Assembly (NCBI RefSeq): GCF_011806525.1
Contig: NZ_JAAVKI010000006.1
Coordinates: forward strand, 186,001-250,000
Source of the DNA: Thalassospira sp. HF15
GTDB lineage: Bacteria > Pseudomonadota > Alphaproteobacteria > Rhodospirillales > Thalassospiraceae
DNA: 64,000 bases
Direction of reading: 5' to 3'
Shown here piece after piece: positions 1 through 7,455 of this stretch. How positions within the stretch are numbered: position 1 is the stretch's first letter; every line of letters begins with the position of its first letter. The notes under the pieces are model-generated. The model was given only the letters and a program-made list of their open reading frames with translations, ran no database searches and had not been told where the DNA came from. The position numbers and the translations under genes are program-made.

Positions 1-827
1 GAAATCCACACCGCCCCGTCATTCTTCTGCGCCCAGAGTGACGCCGGGGCGACATAGCCCAGCGTCTTGCCGGTGCCCGTTCCGGCCTCGGCCAAGACGA
101 TATTGGGCGCGCCATCATGCAGGCGCGGGCCAAAGGCGGAACAGACGGACGACGCATAATCGGCCTGTTGCGGGCGTTCTTCGGCCCCTTCGCCGAGGAG
201 TTCTTTCAGGCGCTTGCGCGCATCCTTGGGATCAACCGGGTAATTGGCCGGCGGCGGTGGCGGGGCATGTTCGGCCCATTCGCCAAGTTTCTTCCAGACC
301 TTAAGCCCTTCATACACCGCATAACGGTGCGGGCCATCACCATCGGCCCCAAGGGCCGCCAGAACAGACACACCCCACGGCCAGTGGCCGCGCGCCATCG
401 GCCATGCAACAGACAGGGCCGGGCTGCGTTTATTGCGATGAAGGGTGGCAAGTTCCTGCAAAAGGCGCTTCATGGCCTCGGCCAAGGCCTCTGCCTGACC
501 GATCAGGTCGTCTGCCGGTTTTTGCCCGGTCGCCAAGGCAATGCCACGCGGGGTCGGCACGCAAAATTGCGCCGGGCGGACAAAGGCAAAAAGCTCCAAA
601 AGGTCATGGGCCGGAAACGGATCGGATTTCAGCCGACGTGCGCAAGCCGGAGTATGGACCAGAATTGGGCGTGATGACCGCGCACGCTTGGCCGCAGCCC
701 CGTGCGGCAGTTCCTCGATCTCGCCATCGGGCGACAAGAACACGGCATGACGCAATCCAACGACCATGACAGGTGCGTTGGGCGGCATGAAACGCGGTTG
801 GGACTCTTCGGAACGATCATCGAACAT
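1..827 (-). CDS. ATP-dependent DNA helicase, DinG/Rad3-like (3' end cut by window)
   Basis: The reverse strand reads open from an ATG at 827 to the window edge, giving the first 275 residues of a protein that in this family is usually about 900 long. Near residues 246-255 it reads AEAGTGTGKT, a Walker A motif of the XPD/DinG superfamily 2 type, followed by LGYVAPASLWAQ, the usual start of motif Ia. The N-terminal part (LELFAFVRPAQFCVPTPRG) matches the alphaproteobacterial form that carries an extra N-terminal region before the helicase core. Members unwind DNA in the 5'-3' direction during repair. Plus-strand ORFs over this stretch are shadows. The motifs beyond Walker A lie outside the window, so the exact subfamily is open. 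Confidence 0.85.
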   Translation of the reverse strand, partial: MFDDRSEESQPRFMPPNAPVMVVGLRHAVFLSPDGEIEELPHGAAAKRARSSRPILVHTPACARRLKSDPFPAHDLLELFAFVRPAQFCVPTPRGIALATGQKPADDLIGQAEALAEAMKRLLQELATLHRNKRSPALSVAWPMARGHWPWGVSVLAALGADGDGPHRYAVYEGLKVWKKLGEWAEHAPPPPPANYPVDPKDARKRLKELLGEGAEERPQQADYASSVCSAFGPRLHDGAPNIVLAEAGTGTGKTLGYVAPASLWAQKNDGAVWI

Positions 828-928
828 TTGGGGCACTATAAGCAGACAGCGACAGTGGCGCCACCGGGGAAATTGACCTATCTTGGAATTTATAGAGCAA
901 TCACCCGAACACAAGAAGACGGACCGCA

Positions 929-1783
929 ATGGCAGCCCCCGATACCCGCAATCAGCATTTCTGGCGCGATGACGCGATGCCGTTTGTTGAATTGCGGCGC
1001 GTGGCGGACGGGCATGCTGTTTGTTATGAGCGCCACAGCCACGATACCTTTTCGATTGGCACGGTGCGGGGCGGTTACAGTACCTATTGGAACCGGGGCA
1101 AGACCCATGAAACGCAGGCCGGTTCGGTCGTGATCCTGAACCCCGAGGACGTTCATGGCTGCAACCCGGTCAAGGGCGCGGACTGGGTTTATGACATGCT
1201 GTTTGTTGATCCGGACTGGCTTACCGATTTGCAGATTGAACTGGATGCTGATGCGGCCGGAAAGTTTGCGATGTTTTCCGACGCACTCAGCCATGATCCG
1301 CATCTTTATGACGGCTTGATTGATCTCGCCGATACGCTGGCCAACCCGGATGTGGATATTCTCGGCAAGGAAACAGCACTGGTGTCTTTCTTTGGTGATC
1401 TGCATGTGCAGCTTGACCGCCGTGGTGTGCTGGATCGTGCGGTCAGGGTTTCCGGTGCGGTTCATGACCGCAAGATGGCCCGCGTGGGCGAGTATATCCG
1501 TGCGCATTATGCCGAAAATATCGGTCTGGATGATCTGGCGGCGTTGGTTGGTTATTCCCGGTCCTATCTGGTGCGGGCATTCAAGAAAACATATGGCATG
1601 ACGCCTTATGCCTATCTGATCAATTGCCGCGTACAGCGGGCACGCCATGCGCTGAGGCGTGGGGAAAAGATCGTGGATGTCGCGCTTGAAACCGGCTTTG
1701 CCGATCAGGCGCATTTTCAGCGTATTTTCAAACGCCTGATGGCGACAACACCCCGGCAATATGCCCGCGCGCAAGTCGCGTGA
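929..1783 (+). CDS. AraC-family transcriptional regulator
   Basis: A 284-residue protein with the usual two-part layout. An N-terminal cupin-like sensing domain (about residues 10-170, including HSHDTFSIGTV and NPEDVHGCNP) is followed by two helix-turn-helix units near residues 185-284, with the family signature GFADQAHFQRIFKR near the end. It is convergent with a LysE-type amino-acid exporter gene, an arrangement common in proteobacteria where the AraC protein controls the exporter. Here that link is inferred from neighbourhood only. It starts at ATG 929 and shows only a weak upstream ribosome site. Confidence 0.88.
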   Translation: MAAPDTRNQHFWRDDAMPFVELRRVADGHAVCYERHSHDTFSIGTVRGGYSTYWNRGKTHETQAGSVVILNPEDVHGCNPVKGADWVYDMLFVDPDWLTDLQIELDADAAGKFAMFSDALSHDPHLYDGLIDLADTLANPDVDILGKETALVSFFGDLHVQLDRRGVLDRAVRVSGAVHDRKMARVGEYIRAHYAENIGLDDLAALVGYSRSYLVRAFKKTYGMTPYAYLINCRVQRARHALRRGEKIVDVALETGFADQAHFQRIFKRLMATTPRQYARAQVA

Positions 1784-1790
1784 TCCCGGC

Positions 1791-1820
1791 AAAAAAGAAG
1801 GCGGGTGACTGTGACCCGCC
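1791..1820 (-). terminator. Intrinsic terminator of the LysE-type gene
   Basis: GGCGGGT (1800-1806) pairs with ACCCGCC (1814-1820) around a 7-nt loop. On the minus strand the stem is followed by a T-rich run. It ends the minus-strand exporter transcript, facing the end of the AraC gene. Confidence 0.75.
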
Positions 1821-1862
1821 CGGAGTTTGCGCAACCCGACTATGGGGACGGGGTGCGCGGGA

Positions 1863-2471
1863 TTATCCCAAAATCAGATAGGCTGCACTGGCGACCAGCA
1901 ATACGGCCATTGCCCGGTTGAATGCGCGAATGCGTGCAGGTTCGCCCAGAAAGCGTGACAAAAACGCCCCGGCATAGGCCCAGCATGCGACCGAGGCGAA
2001 ACAGACCACAAAATAGATGGCGGTAAATTCCCAGATTAGCGTCGCCGCACCAGACGCGGCATAAGCACCCATGCCGGCAATGGATGCCAGCCAGGCCTTG
2101 GGGTTGACCCATTGCATGACAGCCCCGGTGATGGCCTTGGGGCCAGTTTGGGCATCGCCCTTGCCAAGCTCGCCATTTGACGTTGCCAGTTTCCAGGCCA
2201 TGAACAACAAGAACGCCACCCCGGCCCACTGAATGACAGTGGTCAGTTGCGGGAAGGCTTCCAGCATTTCATGCAGACCAAGCCCGATCAAAAGCAACAG
2301 CAGGCAAAACCCGGCCGTTGCGCCAAAGACAAGGCGAAGGGATGGGCGAAAGCCATATTGCACGCCCGAACTCAGCACCAGAATATTGACCGGTCCCGGC
2401 GTGATCGAGGCCGCAAGCGCAAAGGCGGCCATGGAAAGATAGAGGCTGATTGTGGCGGTGAAGCCGGACAT
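1863..2471 (-). CDS. LysE/RhtB-family amino-acid exporter
   Basis: A 202-residue, six-helix membrane protein. The N-terminal ITPGPVNILVL segment is the family hallmark (the P-G-P motif after the first helix), and the central QWVNPKAWL motif is also conserved in LysE/RhtB proteins. These carriers export amino acids or their derivatives across the inner membrane; the substrate cannot be read from sequence. The start at 2471 is preferred over 2486 because GAGGAA lies 7 nt upstream. It is convergent with the AraC regulator. Confidence 0.9.
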   Translation of the reverse strand: MSGFTATISLYLSMAAFALAASITPGPVNILVLSSGVQYGFRPSLRLVFGATAGFCLLLLLIGLGLHEMLEAFPQLTTVIQWAGVAFLLFMAWKLATSNGELGKGDAQTGPKAITGAVMQWVNPKAWLASIAGMGAYAASGAATLIWEFTAIYFVVCFASVACWAYAGAFLSRFLGEPARIRAFNRAMAVLLVASAAYLILG

Positions 2472-2581
2472 CTTGGTGTTCCTCACATCAGGCGTTTTGT
2501 TGTTTGTTCGACTATGCCGTGTCTTGTGGCGCGTTTATTGAACAAAATTGACCTAGTGAGGGGATGTTTCCGGATCTGGGC

Positions 2582-2615
2582 AAAAAAAACGCAACCGGAT
2601 GAGGGGCCGGTTGCG
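2582..2615 (-). terminator. Intrinsic terminator
   Basis: CGCAACCGG (2590-2598) and CCGGTTGCG (2607-2615) form a 9-bp stem. On the minus strand the stem is followed by eight T, so it terminates the 2668-3036 gene. Confidence 0.85.
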
Positions 2616-2667
2616 GTGCTTGGCGTATATGTGCCTGTCCCGGTTGGTTGCCGGGGCCGGTATCAGA

Positions 2668-3036
2668 TCAGCTTGATGTCAGATCCATCAGAAGCGATGC
2701 ACAGCGCTGCGCGATATCGTTGTTTGGTTCTTCGCTGCCCGGCATTGTTGCCCAGCCCTTTGCGATAACAAAATCGTCGCGCTTATAGGAGCTTTCAGCC
2801 TTGAGGGCGGTCAGCTCTGCCATCTGATTATTCGGCGAAAGCATTTTGAACTGGGCGACACACACCGGTGCCATCGCCGAGATCGCCGCTTCCTTGCCGC
2901 TTGCATCGGCCATTTCCTGCGCGGTGCTGCCAGACACCACCGAGCCGGTGCTAAAACCGACAACAGTGATAAGAACAGCACCAATAACGCCGCCCCAAAT
3001 TCCGGGCTTCGTCCATGCAGGGATTTCGATAGCCAT
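2668..3036 (-). CDS. Membrane-anchored protein of unknown function
   Basis: A 122-residue protein with one hydrophobic segment near the N-terminus (about residues 14-35, GGVIGAVLITVVGFSTGSVV) and a soluble remainder with two cysteines (CVAQ and RCAS). The soluble part is rich in helix-forming residues. An AAGGA site lies upstream of the ATG. I do not recognise a named family. It is monocistronic, bounded by its own terminator and an AT-rich upstream region (3037-3170) that is probably its promoter. Confidence 0.7.
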   Translation of the reverse strand: MAIEIPAWTKPGIWGGVIGAVLITVVGFSTGSVVSGSTAQEMADASGKEAAISAMAPVCVAQFKMLSPNNQMAELTALKAESSYKRDDFVIAKGWATMPGSEEPNNDIAQRCASLLMDLTSS

Positions 3037-3214
3037 AATAAAAATTCCTTTTGATCAGGCCGCAAAAAGTATTTTTCACAGCTCTGTTAGATCAAAGGGA
3101 AACATTGATGATGTAATATTACAATTGATTTATTTTTAAATATTTAAATCAAAGGTCGAAAATTTAAAGGGAATGGATTTTATTTTTCGGAATTTTGAAG
3201 AATTATTTCGCGGT

Positions 3215-3652
3215 TTAACCAAGAAACAAGTTCGACAATCCAGTTGCCCCACCGGCAATCATGGCGTAGCGCGCAGCCTTGCCAATGGTCACCAGAATGA
3301 GGAAGGGCAAAAGACGCACCCGCATGACCCCGGCAAACAGCGTCAGCGGATCGCCAATAATCGGAAGCCAGGCGAGTAGTAATGACCACAACCCGTATTT
3401 GCCAAACCACTGTGAAGCGCGATCAAGGGCGTCTGGCGAGACCGGAAACCAGCGTCTGTCCTTGAAATGCTCGGCATAAAGGCCAAACCACCAGTTGATC
3501 AGTGATCCAATAACATTGCCAGCAGTCGCCACCGCGACCAGCACCCACACTGCATGCTCCCCGGATGCAATCAGGGCTGCCAATGCTGCCTCGGATGTGC
3601 CGGGCAGAATGGTGGCGGATGTCAGTGCGGACAGGAAAAGGGCGAGAAGCAC
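3215..3652 (-). CDS. YqaA-like inner-membrane protein (VTT/SNARE-associated fold)
   Basis: A 145-residue membrane protein. It carries SATILPGTSEAAL near the N-terminus and the conserved segments GNVIGSLINWWFG, WFGKYGLWSLLLAWLPIIGDPLTLFAG and KAARYAMI, which match the small YqaA branch of the DedA/VTT family. The large DedA relatives are undecaprenyl-phosphate or lipid transporters; the role of YqaA is not established. The start is uncertain: GTG at 3652 is the first usable codon after an in-frame stop. It lies 25 nt downstream of the ABM gene and may be co-transcribed with it. Confidence 0.8.
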   Translation of the reverse strand: MLLALFLSALTSATILPGTSEAALAALIASGEHAVWVLVAVATAGNVIGSLINWWFGLYAEHFKDRRWFPVSPDALDRASQWFGKYGLWSLLLAWLPIIGDPLTLFAGVMRVRLLPFLILVTIGKAARYAMIAGGATGLSNLFLG

Positions 3653-3677
3653 GTTTAAAAGCCAGTCACATCAGACT

Positions 3678-3974
3678 TTAGGATCTGAGGGTAAATTTAC
3701 GGACGTCAACCGGTCCTGCGAGAACTTCGTCCCCACTGTCACCAAAGGCCTTTAGGTAGGGTTTCTCAAAATGCAGGGCGAGGTCTTCTTCCGAGCGCCA
3801 GTTTTCATAGGCCAGCCAAACCGCAGGATCGTCTTTTGACTGGTGCATGTCATAGCTGATGCAGCCTTCCTCGGCGCGGGATGGTTCGACCAATGCCAAA
3901 AGCCGTTTGCCAAGTTCTTCTTCCATGCCAGGTTTGGCGCGTGCTGTGGCGACAACGGTAAGCTTCTTGGACAT
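3678..3974 (-). CDS. Antibiotic biosynthesis monooxygenase (ABM)-domain protein, YgiN-like
   Basis: A 98-residue single-domain protein with the dimeric ferredoxin-like ABM fold. It begins with KLTVVATARAKPGMEEEL, has EEGCISYDMHQ in the middle and ENWRSEEDLALHFE in the second helix, as in the YgiN quinol monooxygenase group. Such proteins oxidise quinols or small aromatics or act as heme-free oxygenases; the substrate here is unknown. AGGAAA precedes the ATG. It sits next to the peroxide-defence genes, which would suit a redox role, but this is only context. Confidence 0.82.
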   Translation of the reverse strand: MSKKLTVVATARAKPGMEEELGKRLLALVEPSRAEEGCISYDMHQSKDDPAVWLAYENWRSEEDLALHFEKPYLKAFGDSGDEVLAGPVDVRKFTLRS

Positions 3975-4071
3975 TGTGGTTTCCTGACATTGTTATGGGT
4001 CTGTGTTGTGGAGAATCACGGCCAAACACAGTGCAGGACAAACGTTTGTTTCACAAGCCGATACACAATAG

Positions 4072-4140
4072 AAAAAGGCCCGGTGCGGGGTAACACCGGG
4101 CCTGAAAGTGCTGGTCAGCAATTTGGGGGGAGCTGACCAG
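4072..4140 (-). terminator. Two tandem hairpins downstream of ohr
   Basis: Read on the minus strand, a 9-bp perfect hairpin (GCTGACCAG 4132-4140 with CTGGTCAGC 4111-4119) is followed by a second 9-bp stem (GGCCCGGTG 4077-4085 with CACCGGGCC 4094-4102) and then five T. The second is a clear intrinsic terminator. The first may protect the 3' end or back it up. Confidence 0.8.
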
Positions 4141-4160
4141 CAGGGGGGAACTTGTGTGTG

Positions 4161-4586
4161 TCACGCGATTACTGATGTGACATCGACATTGCCGCGCGTC
4201 GCGTTGGAATAAGGACAGATCTTGTGGGCTTCCTCGACGAGCTTTTCGGCTTCGGTCTTGTCCAGTCCCGGCAGCGAGACATTGAGCGTCACAGCAAGGC
4301 CGAAACCGCCTGCGTCACGCGGGCCAATTCCGACTTCGGCGGTGACCGAAACATCATTGGGGACTTTTGGTCCACCCTGAGATGAGACGAATTTCATCGC
4401 GCCAATGAAGCAGGCCGAATAGCCCATGGCGAAAAGCTGTTCGGGGTTGTTGCCCTCACCGCCAGCACCACCCAGTTCCTTTGGCGTGGTCAGCTTGACA
4501 TCCAGCGACCCATCCTCGGTTTTCGCGCGGCCATCACGGCCGCCGGTGGCAGAAGCGCTTGCGGTATATTTTACATCAACAGACAT
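4161..4586 (-). CDS. ohr: Organic hydroperoxide resistance protein
   Basis: A 141-residue Ohr/OsmC-fold thiol peroxidase that reduces lipid and other organic hydroperoxides using lipoyl-type reductants. The two redox cysteines are present (C59 in YSACF, C124 in KICPYSNATRGN), as are the catalytic Arg near residues 17-20 and Glu49 (NPEQLFA). This identifies Ohr rather than OsmC. It lies downstream of an exported hydrolase on the same strand, with a 136-nt gap, and close to ohrR. No operator-like repeat was seen directly upstream of ohr, so it may be read from the hydrolase promoter. Confidence 0.95.
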   Translation of the reverse strand: MSVDVKYTASASATGGRDGRAKTEDGSLDVKLTTPKELGGAGGEGNNPEQLFAMGYSACFIGAMKFVSSQGGPKVPNDVSVTAEVGIGPRDAGGFGLAVTLNVSLPGLDKTEAEKLVEEAHKICPYSNATRGNVDVTSVIA

Positions 4587-4722
4587 GGTTTCATCCTTTG
4601 TTTGAACATTGGTTCGCTTGGTGAGAACCCGGCTGCGAATTCTTCATATGTCGCCGGGTCTGGGCAGGCGCAAGTGCACCTGTCCGAAAGAGGGTGAAAG
4701 TTTGGGGGAAGTCCCCCTTTGG

Positions 4723-5766
4723 TTATTCGCCGTGCAGGGCGTTGCGGAGATACTGACCGGCCTGGGCAGTTGCGCCTTTGGCAGCCGGGGTATCAGCAAG
4801 GGCATTGAGCATGACGAAATCATGGATCGTGCCGTTGTAGCGGGTGACGGTGACATCAACGCCAGCCTGGCTCAGTTTGCGGGCATATGCCTCGCCTTCG
4901 TCACGCAGCACGTCGTTTTCCGCGGTGATCACAAGTGCCGGGGCCTGACCGGCAAGCTGATCGGCACTTGCATGGATCGGTGTGATTTTCGGGTCAGTAC
5001 GATCAACGCCTTCGGGCAGGTATTGGTTCCAGAACCATTCCATCGCAGGCTCGGTCAACCACGGACCATTGGCAAATTCGGTATAGGATCCGTTGTCAAG
5101 ATCAGCATCCGTCACCGGATAGAACAGAACCTGTGCGGTGATTTCCGGGCCACCGCGTTCCTGGGCCAGAAGCGAAACCACAGCGGTCATGTTGCCTCCG
5201 ACACTGTCGCCGGCAATTGCCAGACGGGTCGGATTGATATTGAGCTGTTCACTATGTTCGGCAACATATTTGGTGACGGCATAGTCTTGCTCGATCGCGA
5301 CCGGATAGCGCGCCTCGGGGGAACGTTCGTAATCAACAAACACCAGAGCGGCATTGGCGCGGACCGAAAGTTCACGCACCAGACGGTCATGGGTGCCGGT
5401 ATCGCCCATCACCCAGCCTGCGCCATGGAAATACACGATCACAGGAAGACGTTCATTGTTGCCCGCCGGGCGGATGATGCGAACCTTGGTGGTACCCGTC
5501 GGGCCAACATCAAACACCGTGTCGGTGATATCAACAGCCTGTTTGGCAATGTCGCCTGACTGTGCACCGGCAAGAACGTTGCGGGCCGCAGCCGGGGTCA
5601 GGGTGTAGATGGCCGGGCCGCCGGACGCGGAAAGGGCATCGATGAATTCCTGAGTGGTGTTTTCAAGAACCGGCTCTGCGAAGGCCGCGGTGCTGGTCAG
5701 CGAGGTCGATAGTGCCAGTGCGCCAGAAACAACAGCAGCGGCAACTTTTGAATTGAATGGGCTCAT
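4723..5766 (-). CDS. Exported alpha/beta hydrolase (hormone-sensitive lipase family IV type)
   Basis: A 347-residue esterase/lipase-like protein. A signal peptide ends near residue 30 (AFA|EP), so it is probably periplasmic. The oxyanion-hole HGAGW is at 114-118 and the nucleophile S188 lies in GDSVGG. An acid in AENDVLRDEG and a histidine in GTIHDFV complete the likely triad. The start region is preceded by two 33-bp operator-like repeats shared with ohrR, so it is probably the first gene of an OhrR-controlled unit with ohr. Its natural substrate is unknown; a role on peroxidised lipids or esters is a guess from context. Confidence 0.88.
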   Translation of the reverse strand: MSPFNSKVAAAVVSGALALSTSLTSTAAFAEPVLENTTQEFIDALSASGGPAIYTLTPAAARNVLAGAQSGDIAKQAVDITDTVFDVGPTGTTKVRIIRPAGNNERLPVIVYFHGAGWVMGDTGTHDRLVRELSVRANAALVFVDYERSPEARYPVAIEQDYAVTKYVAEHSEQLNINPTRLAIAGDSVGGNMTAVVSLLAQERGGPEITAQVLFYPVTDADLDNGSYTEFANGPWLTEPAMEWFWNQYLPEGVDRTDPKITPIHASADQLAGQAPALVITAENDVLRDEGEAYARKLSQAGVDVTVTRYNGTIHDFVMLNALADTPAAKGATAQAGQYLRNALHGE

Positions 5767-5831
5767 GGGTCTGATCCTTTAACTGGGCTGCCCGATATGT
5801 TTGATGGGCGGCGTTGCGTTTTGTTGAATTA

Positions 5832-5864
5832 TATATCGCACACAATTAAATCGTACACGATATA
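5832..5864. promoter_or_regulatory. OhrR-operator candidate, copy 1
   Basis: A 33-bp segment with perfect outer arms TATATCG and CGATATA. Read on the minus strand it is closely similar to the second copy at 5889-5922, sharing the core GATTTAAT and the run TGCGAT. It lies upstream of the minus-strand hydrolase and ohr, between divergent genes. Assignment to OhrR rests on position and dyad symmetry. Confidence 0.6.
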
Positions 5865-5888
5865 AAAATGGGAAGCGCAGCCATGCAA

Positions 5889-5922
5889 TAAAATCGCTTG
5901 TGATTTAATCGCGTGCGATTTA
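5889..5922. promoter_or_regulatory. OhrR-operator candidate, copy 2
   Basis: Arms AAATCGC (5891-5897) and GCGATTT (5915-5921) flank an inner GTGATTTAATCGCG. It is near-identical to copy 1 in opposite orientation and sits about 95 nt before the ohrR start, so it is probably an autoregulatory site. Confidence 0.6.
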
Positions 5923-6015
5923 GATTATTTGGCTTTGAAAATTTCAGACCCGGGTTGCTCTGAGAAGACAGTTACCTTTGCGCGGGTTTGGCTCTGGCTA
6001 TCAAGGATCTTACCA

Positions 6016-6474
6016 ATGGAAGACACATCCAAAGATGATCTGCTTCAGCTCGAACAGTTCCTGTGCTTTTCGATCTATTCTGCCGGTCATGCGTTTAACC
6101 GGGTTTACAAACCACTGCTCGACAAGCTTGGGCTGACTTATCCGCAATATCTGGTGATGGTGACCCTTTGGCAGCAAGACAACCAGTCTGTGCGCAGTAT
6201 CGGGGAAAAGTTGTATCTGGAATCCAGTACGCTGACCCCGTTGCTTAAACGGCTGGAAGCCCATGGGTTCGTCAGCCGTAAACGTGATCCCGAGGACGAG
6301 CGATCAGTTCGGGTTCGTCTGACGGATGCGGGAAAGGCATTGCGGGAAGCGGCAGAAGACGTTCCGGCCTGCATTTGGCAGGCCACCGGACTTGATCTTG
6401 AAACTGCCAAGCGCCTCAACCGGGATCTGCGTGCGATGCGCGATCATATGGACGCGGTGGCCGAGAAGCTCTAG
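6016..6474 (+). CDS. ohrR: OhrR, MarR-family organic peroxide-sensing repressor
   Basis: A 152-residue MarR-type winged-helix protein. The segment HAFNRVYKPLLDKLGLTYPQ followed by LVMVTLW is diagnostic of OhrR, as is TLTPLLKRLE in the recognition region and DPEDERSVRV in the wing. It has a reactive N-terminal Cys17 (QFLCFSIYS) and a second Cys119 near the C-terminal helix, fitting the 2-Cys Xanthomonas-type mechanism in which peroxide drives an inter-subunit disulfide and releases DNA. The ATG at 6016 is chosen over a TTG at 5929 because of AAGGA 9 nt upstream and family length. Confidence 0.93.
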   Translation: MEDTSKDDLLQLEQFLCFSIYSAGHAFNRVYKPLLDKLGLTYPQYLVMVTLWQQDNQSVRSIGEKLYLESSTLTPLLKRLEAHGFVSRKRDPEDERSVRVRLTDAGKALREAAEDVPACIWQATGLDLETAKRLNRDLRAMRDHMDAVAEKL

Positions 6475-6491
6475 GCGCTGTGTCCGGTGCG

Positions 6492-6920
6492 CTACTTAAC
6501 AGCTTTCTTGCGATCCCGGTGATAGGTCAATGCCCAGCCAAGGGCCGTTTTGATGGCACCTTCGGGCAAAGGGCGATCAAGGGGCAGGATAATCGCGCGG
6601 TTGCCTTCGGTGGCAAGTTCGGCCGAAAGAAGGCTTCGTGTGCAGTCAATCAGATCGGTCTTGCAGTCAAAAAAGATCATGACCTGATCGGGTGTTGCCG
6701 GTTTCCAGTCTGCACGGATGGTAATGCCCGACCCGGATTTGGGGCGCCATGCCGGTTCACCCCATTTAAGGCTTTCGCCAACCGGTCCGACCCCGTCGAT
6801 TTCATCTGCCAGTTCAAAAACCCAATCACGGATCGACATCAAGGCCCGCCGGGCCGCAGCCGGGCAGGCATTGAATTTTGCCGAAACGTCGGGATTGGCG
6901 AAATCGCCGGCTGTCGTCAT
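6492..6920 (-). CDS. DUF1801-domain protein (YdhG-like)
   Basis: A 142-residue protein of the YdhG/YobT-like DUF1801 family: RDWVFELADEIDGVGPVGESLKWGEPAW near the N-terminus is typical, where the KWGEPAW core recurs in the family. Function is unknown; the fold resembles the frataxin/YdhG group, with some members linked to iron handling. The start at 6920 overlaps the stop of the MAPEG gene by ATGA, indicating translational coupling; a longer reading to 6974 is less likely. Confidence 0.82.
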   Translation of the reverse strand: MTTAGDFANPDVSAKFNACPAAARRALMSIRDWVFELADEIDGVGPVGESLKWGEPAWRPKSGSGITIRADWKPATPDQVMIFFDCKTDLIDCTRSLLSAELATEGNRAIILPLDRPLPEGAIKTALGWALTYHRDRKKAVK

Positions 6921-7324
6921 AGGCCCCCCGCACTCATATTCCCGAAAGTCTGGATCAGAAGCCAAACGCCGCAAATTGCCAGCGTGATGTGCTGCATGAC
7001 CATGGCCGGGGCAATGATCTGTTTGGTGCGGGTGAGGGTTCCGAAAACATGCAGGAGACGCGATGCCATCAGGATCAGCGCCACCACCCAGATCATGGTC
7101 GAGGTGGCCAGAACTGCCTCAATCGCAAGGACGAGCAACACGCAAAGCGGTGCATTTTCAATGAAGTTGCCATGCGCGCGGATACGGCGGCGCAAGGTCA
7201 TGTCATCCCCGTCACCGGAAATGACATTCAGCTGAAATCGACGGACGGAAACCATCAGGCTGAGCGCGGTCAGCATCAGAACAAATACAGCTGTCATGCA
7301 GACTGTTACAGGAAGTGGCAGCAT
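6917..7324 (-). CDS. MAPEG-family membrane protein
   Basis: A 135-residue four-helix membrane protein. RIRAHGNFIENAPLCVLLV carries the MAPEG signature (R-x-x-x-N-x-x-E-x-x-P). The family includes glutathione-dependent membrane enzymes of eicosanoid and detoxification metabolism; bacterial members like this one are mostly uncharacterised. It is the first gene of a two-gene unit with the DUF1801 protein. Confidence 0.88.
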   Translation of the reverse strand: MLPLPVTVCMTAVFVLMLTALSLMVSVRRFQLNVISGDGDDMTLRRRIRAHGNFIENAPLCVLLVLAIEAVLATSTMIWVVALILMASRLLHVFGTLTRTKQIIAPAMVMQHITLAICGVWLLIQTFGNMSAGGL

Positions 7325-7399
7325 TGAATGGTTCCCGAATTGTTGGCACAGAGTGCAGAGGGTTTGGTCAATTCAACCACCGAATGTCGTCGGGATCAA

Positions 7400-7432
7400 A
7401 TAAAAGGACAGCATCGAAAACGATGCTGTCCT
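7400..7432 (-). terminator. Intrinsic terminator of the chemoreceptor gene
   Basis: A perfect 12-bp stem (7405-7416 with 7421-7432) with a 4-nt loop is followed on the minus strand by a T-rich tract. Confidence 0.88.
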
Positions 7433-7455
7433 GTGGTCTGGCGTCATTTGAGACC

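Noticed and set aside
117..674. Plus-strand frames at the left edge
   Set aside because: They are shadows of the truncated DinG-like helicase, whose Walker A motif reads correctly on the minus strand.
4609..5559. A 316-codon plus-strand frame opposite the hydrolase
   Set aside because: Antisense to the conserved hydrolase catalytic core.
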